Positions 10,436-18,426 of a stretch of 64,000 nt of DNA are shown here, one piece after another. Every line of letters begins with the position of its first letter. Positions within the stretch are counted from its first letter, which is position 1. The notes below the pieces were generated by a model, which was not told the origin of the DNA, ran no database searches, and worked only from the letters and a program-made list of their open reading frames with translations. Source of the stretch: a virus; the IMG/VR virus record IMGVR_UViG_3300028883_000033, positions 1 through 64,000 of that record; one strand, written 5' to 3'. Both the position numbers and the translations under genes were made by a program.

Positions 10436-10464
10436 GGACCAATAGGTTATAACGGGGATTTAAC

Positions 10465-11166
10465 ATGGCTGAAATCATCATTAGCTCGTATTTTGAAGAC
10501 AATAGCGGGCCAATTACAGGACTGACACCGACAGTTCGCATCTGGGATGTTGGAACTGTTAGTGATGAGTTGGTGGTTGGTGCGACTTGTGGAACTGGAC
10601 AGGCAACTGACGGTGTAATGATTGAAGTAGAAGACTGTGGGTCTCCTGCTGGTGAACAGGATGGTTTCTATCGTTTTGTTTTTACGGATACCATTGGATA
10701 TAATCCTACAAAAACTTATGTTGTCCGGGTAGACGGTGGCGTATCGCTTGCATCTAATTGTAGGTATCAAACAAGCAAAATTACTCCTGCTGACGCATTG
10801 TCTGCCGCGGATGTGGCAGACGCTGTGTGGGATGAACCTAAAGCAGATCACCTCGTCCCTGGTTCTACAGGTGAGGCGTTATCACAGACAAAAGCCGATA
10901 CAGCAGATATCATCGACAAGCTATATCTCGACGCTGATAGTGTTCTCGAAGTTGTTCAACTGCTTCTCAAACTAGAGGCTGGAAGAACGAAAATCGACCC
11001 AACCACCAACACTCTCACAGTATATGACGAGGACTGCACTACAGTTCTCCGTGTGTTTAATCTATACGATAGCACTGGTGCGCCTAGTGTCATCGATGTG
11101 TGTGAGCGTAAACCTGTAACTAAAGGTCCAAGCGACAACACTACTATTACTGATACCTGCCCGTAA
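10465..11166 (+). CDS. Putative structural or fibre-associated protein
   Basis: 233 aa, not recognised with certainty. The N-terminal 110 residues are beta-rich (start MAEIIISSYFEDNSGP, then TVRIWDV and FYRFVFTD...YVVRVDGG), like an Ig-like fibre or baseplate-binding domain. A hinge with AADVADAVWDEP, a motif common in phage tail and fibre proteins, leads to a helix (ADIIDKLYLDADSVLEVVQLLL) and a short beta-rich tail (TLTVYDEDCTTVLRVFNLYD). One GSP tripeptide is present. Upstream of two co-directional genes, driven by a late promoter, hence probably a virion component. Confidence 0.65.
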   Translation: MAEIIISSYFEDNSGPITGLTPTVRIWDVGTVSDELVVGATCGTGQATDGVMIEVEDCGSPAGEQDGFYRFVFTDTIGYNPTKTYVVRVDGGVSLASNCRYQTSKITPADALSAADVADAVWDEPKADHLVPGSTGEALSQTKADTADIIDKLYLDADSVLEVVQLLLKLEAGRTKIDPTTNTLTVYDEDCTTVLRVFNLYDSTGAPSVIDVCERKPVTKGPSDNTTITDTCP

Positions 11167-11175
11167 GGATTTAAC

Positions 11176-11664
11176 ATGGCAGGCCAAGGAACACTTGCAA
11201 CAACAGCAATAATTACGAAGGGCTTGACCGGTGGGCATGCTCCACTTGACCCATGCAAGTCGGGGTTGATTACGACACCCTTTTCATTATACTGCACTGG
11301 TATTGTTCCGCCGCCTGTTGGGCCTGGCGGTGGCGGGCCATACCCACGCGATGCATGGAATAAATTCAATCCAGGTGATATCAAAAACTTCTATCAACCG
11401 GTTCCTGAGGAATATTACATCATTCCACGGGATCAGGAAGAACGGTATTTCCGTCGATACCGTCACATAAAAATCACCGTGAAACTTGGAACATTCACCA
11501 CTGAAAAGGAATTCAGTGTTCCCGAAAAACGCGCTAAAATAGTGATGAAGGCGTTCAATGTGCTTGAAGCTACAAAAGAAAACATCGACCTAGCCATCAC
11601 AAACATTAGACGAATAACGTCTGATATTGTGGTTAAAGTAAAGAACCTGCGTCTGAAGAAGTAA
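11176..11664 (+). CDS. Hypothetical late protein with Gly/Pro hinge
   Basis: 162 aa, not recognised. The N-terminal part is Gly/Thr rich, followed by a proline-glycine hinge (PPPVGPGGGGPYPRD) and a basic C-terminal half rich in beta and helix (KITVKLGTFTTEKEFSVPEKRAKIV split by short turns, ending KVKNLRLKK). Good SD (AAGGA) nine bases after the previous stop; transcribed with it. No transmembrane segment. Function unknown, probably a virion or assembly protein by context. Confidence 0.6.
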   Translation: MAGQGTLATTAIITKGLTGGHAPLDPCKSGLITTPFSLYCTGIVPPPVGPGGGGPYPRDAWNKFNPGDIKNFYQPVPEEYYIIPRDQEERYFRRYRHIKITVKLGTFTTEKEFSVPEKRAKIVMKAFNVLEATKENIDLAITNIRRITSDIVVKVKNLRLKK

Positions 11665-11666
11665 CG

Positions 11667-11674
11667 CATAAATA
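11667..11674 (+). promoter_or_regulatory. Late promoter (CATAAATA)
   Basis: CATAAATA three bases after the previous stop codon and 21 bases ahead of the ATG at 11696. Confidence 0.65.
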
Positions 11675-11695
11675 CATGAAATATTAGGAACTGCT

Positions 11696-12502
11696 ATGGA
11701 CAACGTCGTATCAATCAATCACACGAAAGAAAATGTTATTGAATTCGACCTCACAATGGAGGGTGTCGAATCTAAAGACGTGGATGTTCGTTTTATGGTC
11801 GAATCTAAAGGCATGGAATTGTGCTTTAAAGCGGCCAAGAAAGAAAAAAACACATGGTTTGTCAAACTTCCCAAGTTGCCGATGTTAGAGCGTACTGCAT
11901 ACAAGTTTACCATTGAAGTTCATGCAGATGGGTATTTCTTTAAAGTATTCAACGGCACGCTCAATGTTGTTGGGTCAGCTGAAATATATTCATCAGAACC
12001 TAAGAACGTCACGCTGAAACCTACGAAATCAGAAGACAAACAGACTGACAAAGAAGACGATAAAACCTCCAAGTCTAAAGATAAAGACAAGAAGGAAGAG
12101 AAAAAGGTTCAAGAATCATCTCGGCCTCGAGAGAAGTCTATCGAGCAGATTGCTAGGGAAATGATGGAGCGTAATAAGTCAGAGGGCACCTCTAACGAAA
12201 AACCAGTTACAAAACCAGCCGAGAAGATCGTCGAAAAGGTTGAACCAAAAGCAGACAAAAAACCCGAAAATCTTGTCGGGAAAGTTTGGGGTGGGCATAC
12301 GGACGATCAAATTGAGGAGATTGCTCGCAATCTGCTAGAGGGTAAGGATTTTTCAGCGGCAGCCTTAGATGAAAAGGTTAAAGAAGTCCGCGAAGCTGCA
12401 AAAGATCCAGCTAACTCCAAAGACGCTAAAGTTCTAGAGATTCTTGAATCGGCTGGTATCACACTCAAAAGAAATAAGAAGCGTCGCTTCTCATTACATT
12501 AA
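11696..12502 (+). CDS. Ig-like domain plus charged linker protein
   Basis: 268 aa, not recognised. Residues 1-105 look like a beta-sandwich (VIEFDLTMEGV, VDVRFMVESKG, AYKFTIEVHADGYFFKVFNG). Next comes a linker of about 100 residues made almost only of Lys, Glu, Asp, Ser and Pro. The two short helices SIEQIAREMMERN and QIEEIARNLLEGK are an internal repeat with the same I-E-x-I-A-R-x-(M/L)-(M/L)-E pattern. The C-terminus is basic (KRNKKRRFS). Such organisation (globular head, disordered tether, short binding helices) suits a virion decoration or scaffold-binding protein. It is convergent with the next gene, overlapping its 3' end by four bases. Confidence 0.6.
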   Translation: MDNVVSINHTKENVIEFDLTMEGVESKDVDVRFMVESKGMELCFKAAKKEKNTWFVKLPKLPMLERTAYKFTIEVHADGYFFKVFNGTLNVVGSAEIYSSEPKNVTLKPTKSEDKQTDKEDDKTSKSKDKDKKEEKKVQESSRPREKSIEQIAREMMERNKSEGTSNEKPVTKPAEKIVEKVEPKADKKPENLVGKVWGGHTDDQIEEIARNLLEGKDFSAAALDEKVKEVREAAKDPANSKDAKVLEILESAGITLKRNKKRRFSLH

Positions 12503-13086
12503 GGCTGAACAACTCCATTCACCTTTAACTCCGCAGCTAGTTTTAGCAGGTGCTTGCACACGCCAGGAACTCGCTGGGGGTTGTTTGGCTGACGGTCTGT
12601 CTTGTTCTGGTACAATCCAGGTCCATCTCCAAATAGGCTGTTGTCGCGGTCATTGTAAATTGCAAACCGCCATCTGAAGTCAAGACAGGTGCACCGAACT
12701 TTCACATTGTTTCGCGATAAGTGGATTGGCTCGATTGTGTAATCTTTACCATCCGCAGCTTGGAATGTTACCAATGTAGGATCATTTTCAACTTCAGGAT
12801 TGTCTTCCATGTTGACGTAGTTGACGTTGAGAAACATCATCTGGGGTTGATATGAATTACCGCTGTTGATACTGTTTACGGTGGAGTTTACTCCAAGTGC
12901 CCCTTCATAAGGGATCAGTTCCAGATTGCGGATCTGGACAGAGTTCGTTGCTGCTGAACGATTCTCGCCAGGCATGTTGTTGAGGGTGTTGCGCTCAAGA
13001 TCGGCATATGTAGAATCTTCAGCCAGAAATTCTTCAAGCTGTTTTGCAATGCGAGCGCCGCGTATAAACATGTAATTCTTATCCAT
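12499..13086 (-). CDS. SWIM-type zinc-finger protein
   Basis: 195 aa from the second of two adjacent ATGs (13084-13086). Cys-x-Cys at VRCTCLDF (about residues 132-134) and Cys-x-His at GVCKHLLKLA (about 177-179) form the CxC...CxH signature of SWIM domains, which bind DNA or proteins. The rest has no recognised domain. A CATAAATA late promoter lies so close that predicted +1 is the A of the second ATG; see findings. The alternative starts are the ATG at 13089 and Met7. Late expression suggests a virion or packaging role, not proven. Confidence 0.68.
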   Translation of the reverse strand: MDKNYMFIRGARIAKQLEEFLAEDSTYADLERNTLNNMPGENRSAATNSVQIRNLELIPYEGALGVNSTVNSINSGNSYQPQMMFLNVNYVNMEDNPEVENDPTLVTFQAADGKDYTIEPIHLSRNNVKVRCTCLDFRWRFAIYNDRDNSLFGDGPGLYQNKTDRQPNNPQRVPGVCKHLLKLAAELKVNGVVQP

Positions 13087-13091
13087 CATAA

Positions 13092-13099
13092 TATTTATG
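13092..13099 (-). promoter_or_regulatory. Late promoter placing +1 on an AUG
   Basis: CATAAATA on the minus strand. With T4 geometry (element at -13 to -6) transcription would start at 13086, the A of the second ATG of the SWIM-protein gene. Confidence 0.6.
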
Positions 13100-13104
13100 A
13101 TGGA

Positions 13105-13126
13105 AGAAGGCCCCGAAGGGCCTTCT
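13105..13126 (-). terminator. Hairpin with UUCG loop after HD-kinase gene
   Basis: Nine-bp stem AGAAGGCCC/GGGCCTTCT with a UUCG tetraloop on the minus-strand RNA, starting two bases after the stop codon of the HD-kinase gene. The following bases are only weakly U-rich (UCCAUC), so it could be a weak terminator or an mRNA 3' end stabiliser. Confidence 0.6.
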
Positions 13127-13127
13127 G

Positions 13128-14228
13128 TTAGAGATTACCGTCGGATACAAGAATTTCGTCAAATTCTCCGATCTGGGGCAGGTTGATGCCCATGTACTGT
13201 CGTTGAACAGCTTCCACAGGCACTTCCTTATCGTCACGAGTCTTCTGACGATTGATCACGGTACGCAGTTCAACCGGGAGCAGATATGCCGCAATCCAAT
13301 ATCCACGGTTTCGAGCTTCCGTGATGTAGAACCGACGATTCTTTTTCGAAGTGTTGGTGTTATCCAAGTACATATCCTTGTTCTCGCGCAACGTATCACG
13401 GAAACGGTCGTTGCACGTCGCACGGAAATGCTTATCCTTTGTGGACTGGATGAATGCATAGTCGTACGGCTCACCATACAATTCCAACCGCATAGCGTCC
13501 AAGGAGAACACATTCATATCACCAAGCGAACGCAGAAGCGTTGACTTACCAGACCCAGAGGCTCCGATAGGTACGTACATCGTTGGTCGATCGTTTCGCG
13601 TATCATACAACGCAGAATGTCCTGACACGCCGATCAACTGGTTCTCAAAGTCACCTACCCACTCTTCGGTGTTGGCAAGTTTCTCTTCAGCATCATCTGA
13701 GATACGGCCGAGCGTATCAGCCATCAAGTGATTGATGAACGCTTTGTCCATGCCGTTTGCCAACAGAGTCAGCATCAGGCTGTTCAGCTTATCACGATGC
13801 TTCAGACCATAAGGGAGATGCTGTTCGATGATGAAACCAACACGGAAGATGTCAATCGGCTCGAAGTTGAACCGGGTAGACAGCATGGTCCAATTACGCA
13901 CAGCCCAGTCTTCCCACAGACGAGCAGAAATCTGCTCATGACCGGCGAAGCGCTTGTACTCTCCACGATCCTCGCGGAAAACAACTTGCATAGCACCAGG
14001 CTTACCAACGTCGTGGAATGCGGCAGCGAATGCACCAATTAGGTCCGACTTCAACCACACAAGCGGAGTGCGCGCAATGTATTGAGCAACGACCATATCG
14101 GTATGGACGCCAACGGTGCGCTCACGGTGCCACGGGCTCTCTTCGGATGTCATGTCCATGTCGAGGTACACTTCATCCAACCGGAATTCGTCGTAGTACC
14201 AATGAATAAATTGTTGATGCACTGTCAT
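13128..14228 (-). CDS. HD phosphohydrolase / P-loop kinase fusion
   Basis: 366 aa with two enzymatic halves. The N-terminal half has HD-superfamily metal ligands: H42, the H72-D73 pair in AFHDVGKPG, H97 in AGHE and H137 in EQH. The C-terminal half starts with a Walker A motif GASGSGKST (222-230) followed by kinase-like features (FSLDAMR, LDNTN, a basic lid, DEILVSD), as in polynucleotide kinases of the T4 PseT and Pnkp type. Inference: 5'-kinase with an HD phosphatase or phosphodiesterase, suited to RNA or DNA end repair. The start overlaps the upstream stop (ATGA), so translation is probably coupled. No ligase gene is adjacent. Confidence 0.75.
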   Translation of the reverse strand: MTVHQQFIHWYYDEFRLDEVYLDMDMTSEESPWHRERTVGVHTDMVVAQYIARTPLVWLKSDLIGAFAAAFHDVGKPGAMQVVFREDRGEYKRFAGHEQISARLWEDWAVRNWTMLSTRFNFEPIDIFRVGFIIEQHLPYGLKHRDKLNSLMLTLLANGMDKAFINHLMADTLGRISDDAEEKLANTEEWVGDFENQLIGVSGHSALYDTRNDRPTMYVPIGASGSGKSTLLRSLGDMNVFSLDAMRLELYGEPYDYAFIQSTKDKHFRATCNDRFRDTLRENKDMYLDNTNTSKKNRRFYITEARNRGYWIAAYLLPVELRTVINRQKTRDDKEVPVEAVQRQYMGINLPQIGEFDEILVSDGNL

Positions 14229-15502
14229 GCAGCTTCTTCCTGTTTAATTTCTTCGATGACCTTCACTCGGGTGAGAACAGTCTGAGCCCAGCCGTTGTAA
14301 TCATCATGTTTTTTGATCGTACCTTTGATCTTATAGTATCCATCAAGTTCCATCTCAGGGTCAACATTTGCCCACCATGTCAGGGTACGACCATCCTCAT
14401 CTCGGAACTCGTGCAGGCGAACAGTGCCGAAGGGACCATCAAACGAACGACGCTTCTTCAACTTAACGATAAAGTCACGACGCTCTTTGACGTTGCCGAT
14501 ATGTTCATTGAGTTTCGGTTCCCGTTCTGCAAGACGGAGCCTTTCCATAGCCCGCTGGTAACCAGACATCACTGAACACCAGTACCCAAACAGATGAGTT
14601 GGAACGCCATCAGCTTGGTCGATGGCATGGAGGTTGTGCCAGTACTCACCTTCACCAGTCTGTTCTTGAAGCCAAGCGCGAGCGGCAACAGCTTCCTCTC
14701 TCCATTTCGGATTGTCGAGGTCAAGGTCATCTCGCCACTTCTTCCATGCCTCGTATGCCTGTTTGTATCGACTATCAGGTGGAAAATATGCTTGAAGCAC
14801 CTCACCTGCCGTCGCGTTATGTTCCTCATCAGATGCAGACCTTGGAACCCAGCCATACTTGTCGATCATGGCTGCTGTTTTGATCAATACGTCAATGTGA
14901 TCAAACGTAAAGAACCGTTGGCCAGACCCGCCAAAACCGAATTTTTCTTCATCATCAAACTGCTCGGAAAAACTCAACAGCGATCGCATATAGCGCATGA
15001 TGGCGCTGGGGTCGTAACCAATAAAGTCACGAACGCACTGACGGCCAACGCGCTTATAGTCGCCGGTATCATCTTCTTGAAGAACAAAGGTCTCGTTCCG
15101 ACGACGGACTTTCCCACAGTGATCGCACGATGCGTCAGCTGTATGAAACTGGCTTGGGATTTCTTCACCAGGAACAGTATTGACAATCACAGCACCTGGC
15201 AATGAATAATGATCAAGCGTTCCTAGGAATTTCCACCCTTCGATTCTCGGAGCTTCCCCAATCAGCTCAATCTCGATCATCGTCACATGCGGAACTTCCG
15301 CTGCTCCCCAGATCTCAGCTTTTTCTTCATACCCCTTTGCAACGACGGATTTGCTACCAAGCGTGCGGTAGGTCAGGTGTGGGCAGCTTAGTTTATCTGC
15401 CTTTTTGTTGAATTTTGCTATTTGGGCCTTGAGTGTGACCTCGTGATGTTCCGGAATCCAGAAAGTTTCCGGCTGATCTTGATTTTCATGTTGGTCACAC
15501 AT
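14225..15502 (-). CDS. Zinc-motif protein with OB-like C-terminus
   Basis: 425 aa; name uncertain. A Cys-x2-Cys (C126, C129; SCDHCGKVRRR) and a later Cys156 (GRQCVRDF) suggest a zinc site in the first third. The middle is helical. The C-terminal 70 residues (WWANVDPEMELDGYYKIKGT, then IKKHDDYNGWAQTVLTRVKV) resemble a beta-barrel nucleic-acid-binding end found in hypothetical proteins of phages and plasmids. The SD GGAGAGGG is excellent and a sigma70 promoter lies just upstream. It is translationally coupled to the HD-kinase. Inference: nucleic-acid-binding partner of the kinase in early metabolism. Confidence 0.6.
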   Translation of the reverse strand: MCDQHENQDQPETFWIPEHHEVTLKAQIAKFNKKADKLSCPHLTYRTLGSKSVVAKGYEEKAEIWGAAEVPHVTMIEIELIGEAPRIEGWKFLGTLDHYSLPGAVIVNTVPGEEIPSQFHTADASCDHCGKVRRRNETFVLQEDDTGDYKRVGRQCVRDFIGYDPSAIMRYMRSLLSFSEQFDDEEKFGFGGSGQRFFTFDHIDVLIKTAAMIDKYGWVPRSASDEEHNATAGEVLQAYFPPDSRYKQAYEAWKKWRDDLDLDNPKWREEAVAARAWLQEQTGEGEYWHNLHAIDQADGVPTHLFGYWCSVMSGYQRAMERLRLAEREPKLNEHIGNVKERRDFIVKLKKRRSFDGPFGTVRLHEFRDEDGRTLTWWANVDPEMELDGYYKIKGTIKKHDDYNGWAQTVLTRVKVIEEIKQEEAA

Positions 15503-15534
15503 GGACCCTCTCCGCTCTCATTTACGATAGGAGT

Positions 15535-15563
15535 ATTATAGGGTCATTTTAAGAAAAGGTCAA
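15535..15563 (-). promoter_or_regulatory. Sigma70 promoter TTGACC-N17-TATAAT
   Basis: Minus-strand -35 TTGACC at 15558-15563, 17-base spacer, perfect -10 TATAAT at 15535-15540. It drives the zinc-protein/HD-kinase operon. The same TTGACCTTT...TATAAT pattern precedes gene 55, suggesting a common early class read by unmodified host polymerase. Confidence 0.8.
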
Positions 15564-15569
15564 CAGGGG

Positions 15570-17150
15570 TTAGACGATAATTGGTAGACCTTCATCGCCT
15601 TCGTCATACCCACCATCGTAGCCATCCCACTGACTCTGATCCCACTCATTATATTCCCCTGCATACAGTTTATCGAATGCTTCTTGGTCATAGGAAGCTA
15701 TTTCCTCAATCAGTCGAACAACGATTAGCGCTGCTGATATGCAATCATCAGTGGAACCTAGCTGGGCAGCATACGCCCCTTTGTTTCGAACATATGCTTT
15801 TAATTCCGCAAGCAGTACTTGCGACATGATATGGAGATGTCCTTTTTCGAACATTTCTTTGAAGTTGACGCACGCTTTCATTTTCGAGCGCGCTGTTGTC
15901 GTCATTCCCCGCTTGTTCTTTCCTTCCTCAGAAACGAACTCAGCATTTTCGGGAGGTTTCTCGTCGGCTTCGTATAATGCTATGACGCCTTCACCAACAC
16001 CATTATTCTCAACCGAGAAATAAACCATCGTGTGTTTCTTCTCGAGGTACCGGATCAGGTTTTTCAATACAGTATACAAATCATTCGTTGACATTGTGTT
16101 CGATCGGTATTCAGCGACCTGTATCAGTGTTGGGAACTCAAATACGGTAATAACAGAATAGTCCTCGCCCGAACCAGTAGCTGGGTCAACCCCTATTAGG
16201 TACGTACCCCCCTCGTTGATTTCTCGATACATTACCACATCATTAACAACGTTGATCGGTCTGATCTTTTCAATTTGAGGTGTTATGTTTGCTAGGAATA
16301 TAGAACTAATCAACAATGCTTCAGACGACAAGAACGTACATTCATATTCCTGTTGCCATTTTCTTTCGCCAAGTTTAGCTATCTGATCCTCTTTAAACTT
16401 TTCGTCGCGTCCTGGCGGCTCATCCCAGTGAACGCGTATAGGTCTGAACCCGTTGTGTCCGCACTTAGATTTTGGATCAGTGCTGGGAATGTTTGCACCA
16501 CGCCAAATTTCAGCAAAGATGTCCATATCGCCGTTTGGTGTAGATGTCATAATACAACTACCACCTGTCGCCAATGTAGGCGAAATGGATGTCCAGAATT
16601 GGTCTTGAATGTTTGGAGCTACGAACGCAAATTCGTCCAAGTATAGGAGAGATATAGAAAATCCTCGACCGGCGTTCTCAGATGTTGCTGTCGACATGAT
16701 ACGAGAGCCGTTGTCGAAACCAATTGTGTGCTTGTTCCACCCATCGTCACGAACGCCCGGCTTAATCCAAAACGGTAGGTGTTCATATGCAAACCGAATG
16801 CGCTCAATCATCTCCATCGCATGGTCGTTTGCGCGAGATGCTATTAGAACTGTTTTATCGAAGTTGAATATCGCATACCACAATAAGAAGGCTGCGGATA
16901 CCGTTGACTTACCAGTCTGTCGAGCAGAAAGGACAATCGTATATTGTTCATCATGGAAGGCTTCGATCATCTTTTCCTGGTATGGAAATAATTCAAACGG
17001 AACCGTTCCTTTAGTTGGGTGAACAATCTTTACGTAGTGTTTGATAAAGTATACGGGATCTTGAGCACACCTCTTGAGTTCTTGAATTTGCTCGTAAGTA
17101 TACTCTTCCTGCTGGTTAGCTTTTTTAATGTAGATATTCTTACCAGCCAT
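15570..17150 (-). CDS. 17: Terminase large subunit (T4 gp17 type)
   Basis: 526 aa (T4 gp17 is 610). ATPase half: Walker A SARQTGKST (75-83), Walker B plus catalytic Glu LLYLDE (168-173), and the coupling-like TSTPNGD motif. Nuclease half: acidic residues in IGVDPATGSGEDYS, FSVENNGVGEG and STDDCISAAL form the RNase H-like site. It cuts concatemeric DNA and pumps it through the portal. Good SD (AAGGAG) inside the end of the overlapping 59-aa gene. The C-terminal tail is acidic and Tyr/Gly rich (WDGYDGGYDEGDEG). It is followed by the unrelated early operon promoter. Confidence 0.95.
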   Translation of the reverse strand: MAGKNIYIKKANQQEEYTYEQIQELKRCAQDPVYFIKHYVKIVHPTKGTVPFELFPYQEKMIEAFHDEQYTIVLSARQTGKSTVSAAFLLWYAIFNFDKTVLIASRANDHAMEMIERIRFAYEHLPFWIKPGVRDDGWNKHTIGFDNGSRIMSTATSENAGRGFSISLLYLDEFAFVAPNIQDQFWTSISPTLATGGSCIMTSTPNGDMDIFAEIWRGANIPSTDPKSKCGHNGFRPIRVHWDEPPGRDEKFKEDQIAKLGERKWQQEYECTFLSSEALLISSIFLANITPQIEKIRPINVVNDVVMYREINEGGTYLIGVDPATGSGEDYSVITVFEFPTLIQVAEYRSNTMSTNDLYTVLKNLIRYLEKKHTMVYFSVENNGVGEGVIALYEADEKPPENAEFVSEEGKNKRGMTTTARSKMKACVNFKEMFEKGHLHIMSQVLLAELKAYVRNKGAYAAQLGSTDDCISAALIVVRLIEEIASYDQEAFDKLYAGEYNEWDQSQWDGYDGGYDEGDEGLPIIV

Positions 17151-17319
17151 GGTTACTCCTTACTTGTTTAACGAGGCGTTCAATAACTCGTAAGTCAGCA
17201 TCACTCAGTTGTAGTGGGGTACACTCTTTGCGTGTTTGTCCCGTCACAGCAAGAAGAATATCATTTCGCGTCGCTAGTACGGTAAGTGATTTGGGTTTAT
17301 ACGTTCCTTCGGTTTTCAT
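17140..17319 (-). CDS. 59-aa protein between terminase genes
   Basis: A complete ATG-to-TAA frame of 59 codons (MKTEGTYKPKSLTV...RSNHGW), overlapping the large-terminase start by 11 bases. Basic, with a likely helix DADLRVIERLVKQVR. Not recognised. Overlapping arrangement and common direction support it as real and co-translated with the terminase. Possible small terminase regulator or packaging cofactor; no motif decides. Confidence 0.6.
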   Translation of the reverse strand: MKTEGTYKPKSLTVLATRNDILLAVTGQTRKECTPLQLSDADLRVIERLVKQVRSNHGW

Positions 17320-17353
17320 ACGGATACTTAGGGGTCATAGTTGATGGGGTGAC

Positions 17354-17800
17354 CTACTCTTTATCAGTACCCATAATCTGTTTAAGGATCTCATTTCTGT
17401 CAGCTACTACAAGATTGTTGTTAACCGTTTTCGGACCTGTCGCTTTACGATCATTCAACATTTTGTCTTTGAACTGCTTTAGGCCTGCTTTTTCTCGAGC
17501 AGCGTTAAGAGCTGTGTTTAAATACTGAACAGCGACCTCTTGATTTCGAGCTCGATATTTTGGTTCAACAGCTTCGGTGTCCATTGCTTGCTGTTCATAC
17601 GCATCCATAGCAGCGTCATATACTTCTTGAAACTGCTCTTCGATTTCCTTGTCCTTGTTGTCATATTCATCGGCGACAACCATTTCCGTGCTTCTAGCAG
17701 GCGGGGCAGGAATTAACGTCGAACCTGGTTCAAGGTCCAATACTTCTTCCATTGGATGTTCAATAATTTTGAAGTCTTCGGGTAAATCTCGATCACTCAT
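17354..17800 (-). CDS. 16: Terminase small subunit (T4 gp16 type)
   Basis: 148 aa from the ATG at 17798-17800, chosen because AGGTGG sits five bases upstream and a late promoter lies further up; a longer frame back to 17914 would run through the promoter. T4 gp16 is 164 aa. Acidic N-terminus, central coiled-coil region (KDKEIEEQFQEVYDAAMDAY) as in gp16 ring oligomers, then basic helices (NTALNAAREKAGLKQFKDK) and a C-terminal VADRNEILKQIMG. It should bind DNA and regulate the large subunit. Assigned by position and architecture rather than strong motif. Confidence 0.75.
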   Translation of the reverse strand: MSDRDLPEDFKIIEHPMEEVLDLEPGSTLIPAPPARSTEMVVADEYDNKDKEIEEQFQEVYDAAMDAYEQQAMDTEAVEPKYRARNQEVAVQYLNTALNAAREKAGLKQFKDKMLNDRKATGPKTVNNNLVVADRNEILKQIMGTDKE

Positions 17801-17828
17801 ATTCCACCTTTTATGCGGGGTTTTATCA

Positions 17829-17836
17829 TATTTATT
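17829..17836 (-). promoter_or_regulatory. Late promoter (AATAAATA) for terminase genes
   Basis: AATAAATA on the minus strand, 28 bases upstream of the small-terminase ATG. Confidence 0.6.
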
Positions 17837-17866
17837 ACTTTTTAGGGCCGAGATCCTAAATAGGTG

Positions 17867-17895
17867 TTGCCGTATATCCGAATTTCCGGTAATAT
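17867..17895 (+). promoter_or_regulatory. Sigma70-like promoter for exported-protein pair
   Basis: TTGCCG at 17867-17872, 17-base spacer, TAATAT at 17890-17895, about 47 bases ahead of the start codon. Each hexamer matches the consensus in four of six positions. A weaker late-type element (CCTAAATA, 17855-17862) is also present, so timing is unclear. Confidence 0.45.
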
Positions 17896-17942
17896 GGGCA
17901 CCGTTAATTCGCAACTAAGATTAAATCTTAAAGGACATGATT

Positions 17943-18395
17943 ATGAAAAAAATTATCGCAATCGCCGCTCTGGCACTGGTATCTACTACAGCATCCGCAT
18001 GGGCATGGAACGACAGTTCTTCCTGGTATGGCGACAACACTGCTAATGGGGCAGGAACAGGATATGGTTCCGCTGATGGAGAAGCGACGTTCAGCATGAA
18101 CTTCACTGGTAAATCAAAATTCCGTAGCGATGTATACGGTAATGGATACGGGTACAATTACAATCGTGGGTATGGTTACTACGAAAACTATGGTGACGGT
18201 AACTGGAGTAACGACGGTGCATTTGACGGTGCTGGCAATGGTAATGCAGATGGCGAAGCATCTTTCAGCATGAACTTCACTGGCAAAGGCCGCACGTCAG
18301 GTGATAGTCGTTTTACTGGCCAGACTTATAATAGCGGGCTGGGCAACTATGCACCAGACTACAGCTACCCATACCCATACAAGTACAGCCACTAA
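17943..18395 (+). CDS. Exported Gly/Tyr-rich protein, sulfur-globule-protein-like
   Basis: 150 aa from the third codon of a longer frame; AAAGGA is seven bases before this ATG but only one base before the upstream one. Signal peptide: KK, hydrophobic IIAIAALALVSTTA, cleavage after ASA or AWA. The mature part holds two units, each with (S/N)ADGEA(T/S)FSMNFTGK followed by a Gly/Tyr/Asn-rich stretch (GNGYGYNYNRGYGYY; PDYSYPYPYKY). This layout resembles sulfur-globule envelope proteins of sulfur-oxidising bacteria, which coat periplasmic sulfur deposits. Low complexity makes the match tentative. It could instead be another envelope or adhesive protein. Paired with a second exported protein. Confidence 0.6.
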   Translation: MKKIIAIAALALVSTTASAWAWNDSSSWYGDNTANGAGTGYGSADGEATFSMNFTGKSKFRSDVYGNGYGYNYNRGYGYYENYGDGNWSNDGAFDGAGNGNADGEASFSMNFTGKGRTSGDSRFTGQTYNSGLGNYAPDYSYPYPYKYSH

Positions 18396-18426
18396 TTAAT
18401 TTGGAAATACACTAGGAGAATTGTAA

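Noticed and set aside
17801-17914. Longer small-terminase frame
   Set aside because: It spans the late promoter; the ATG at 17800 has a good SD.
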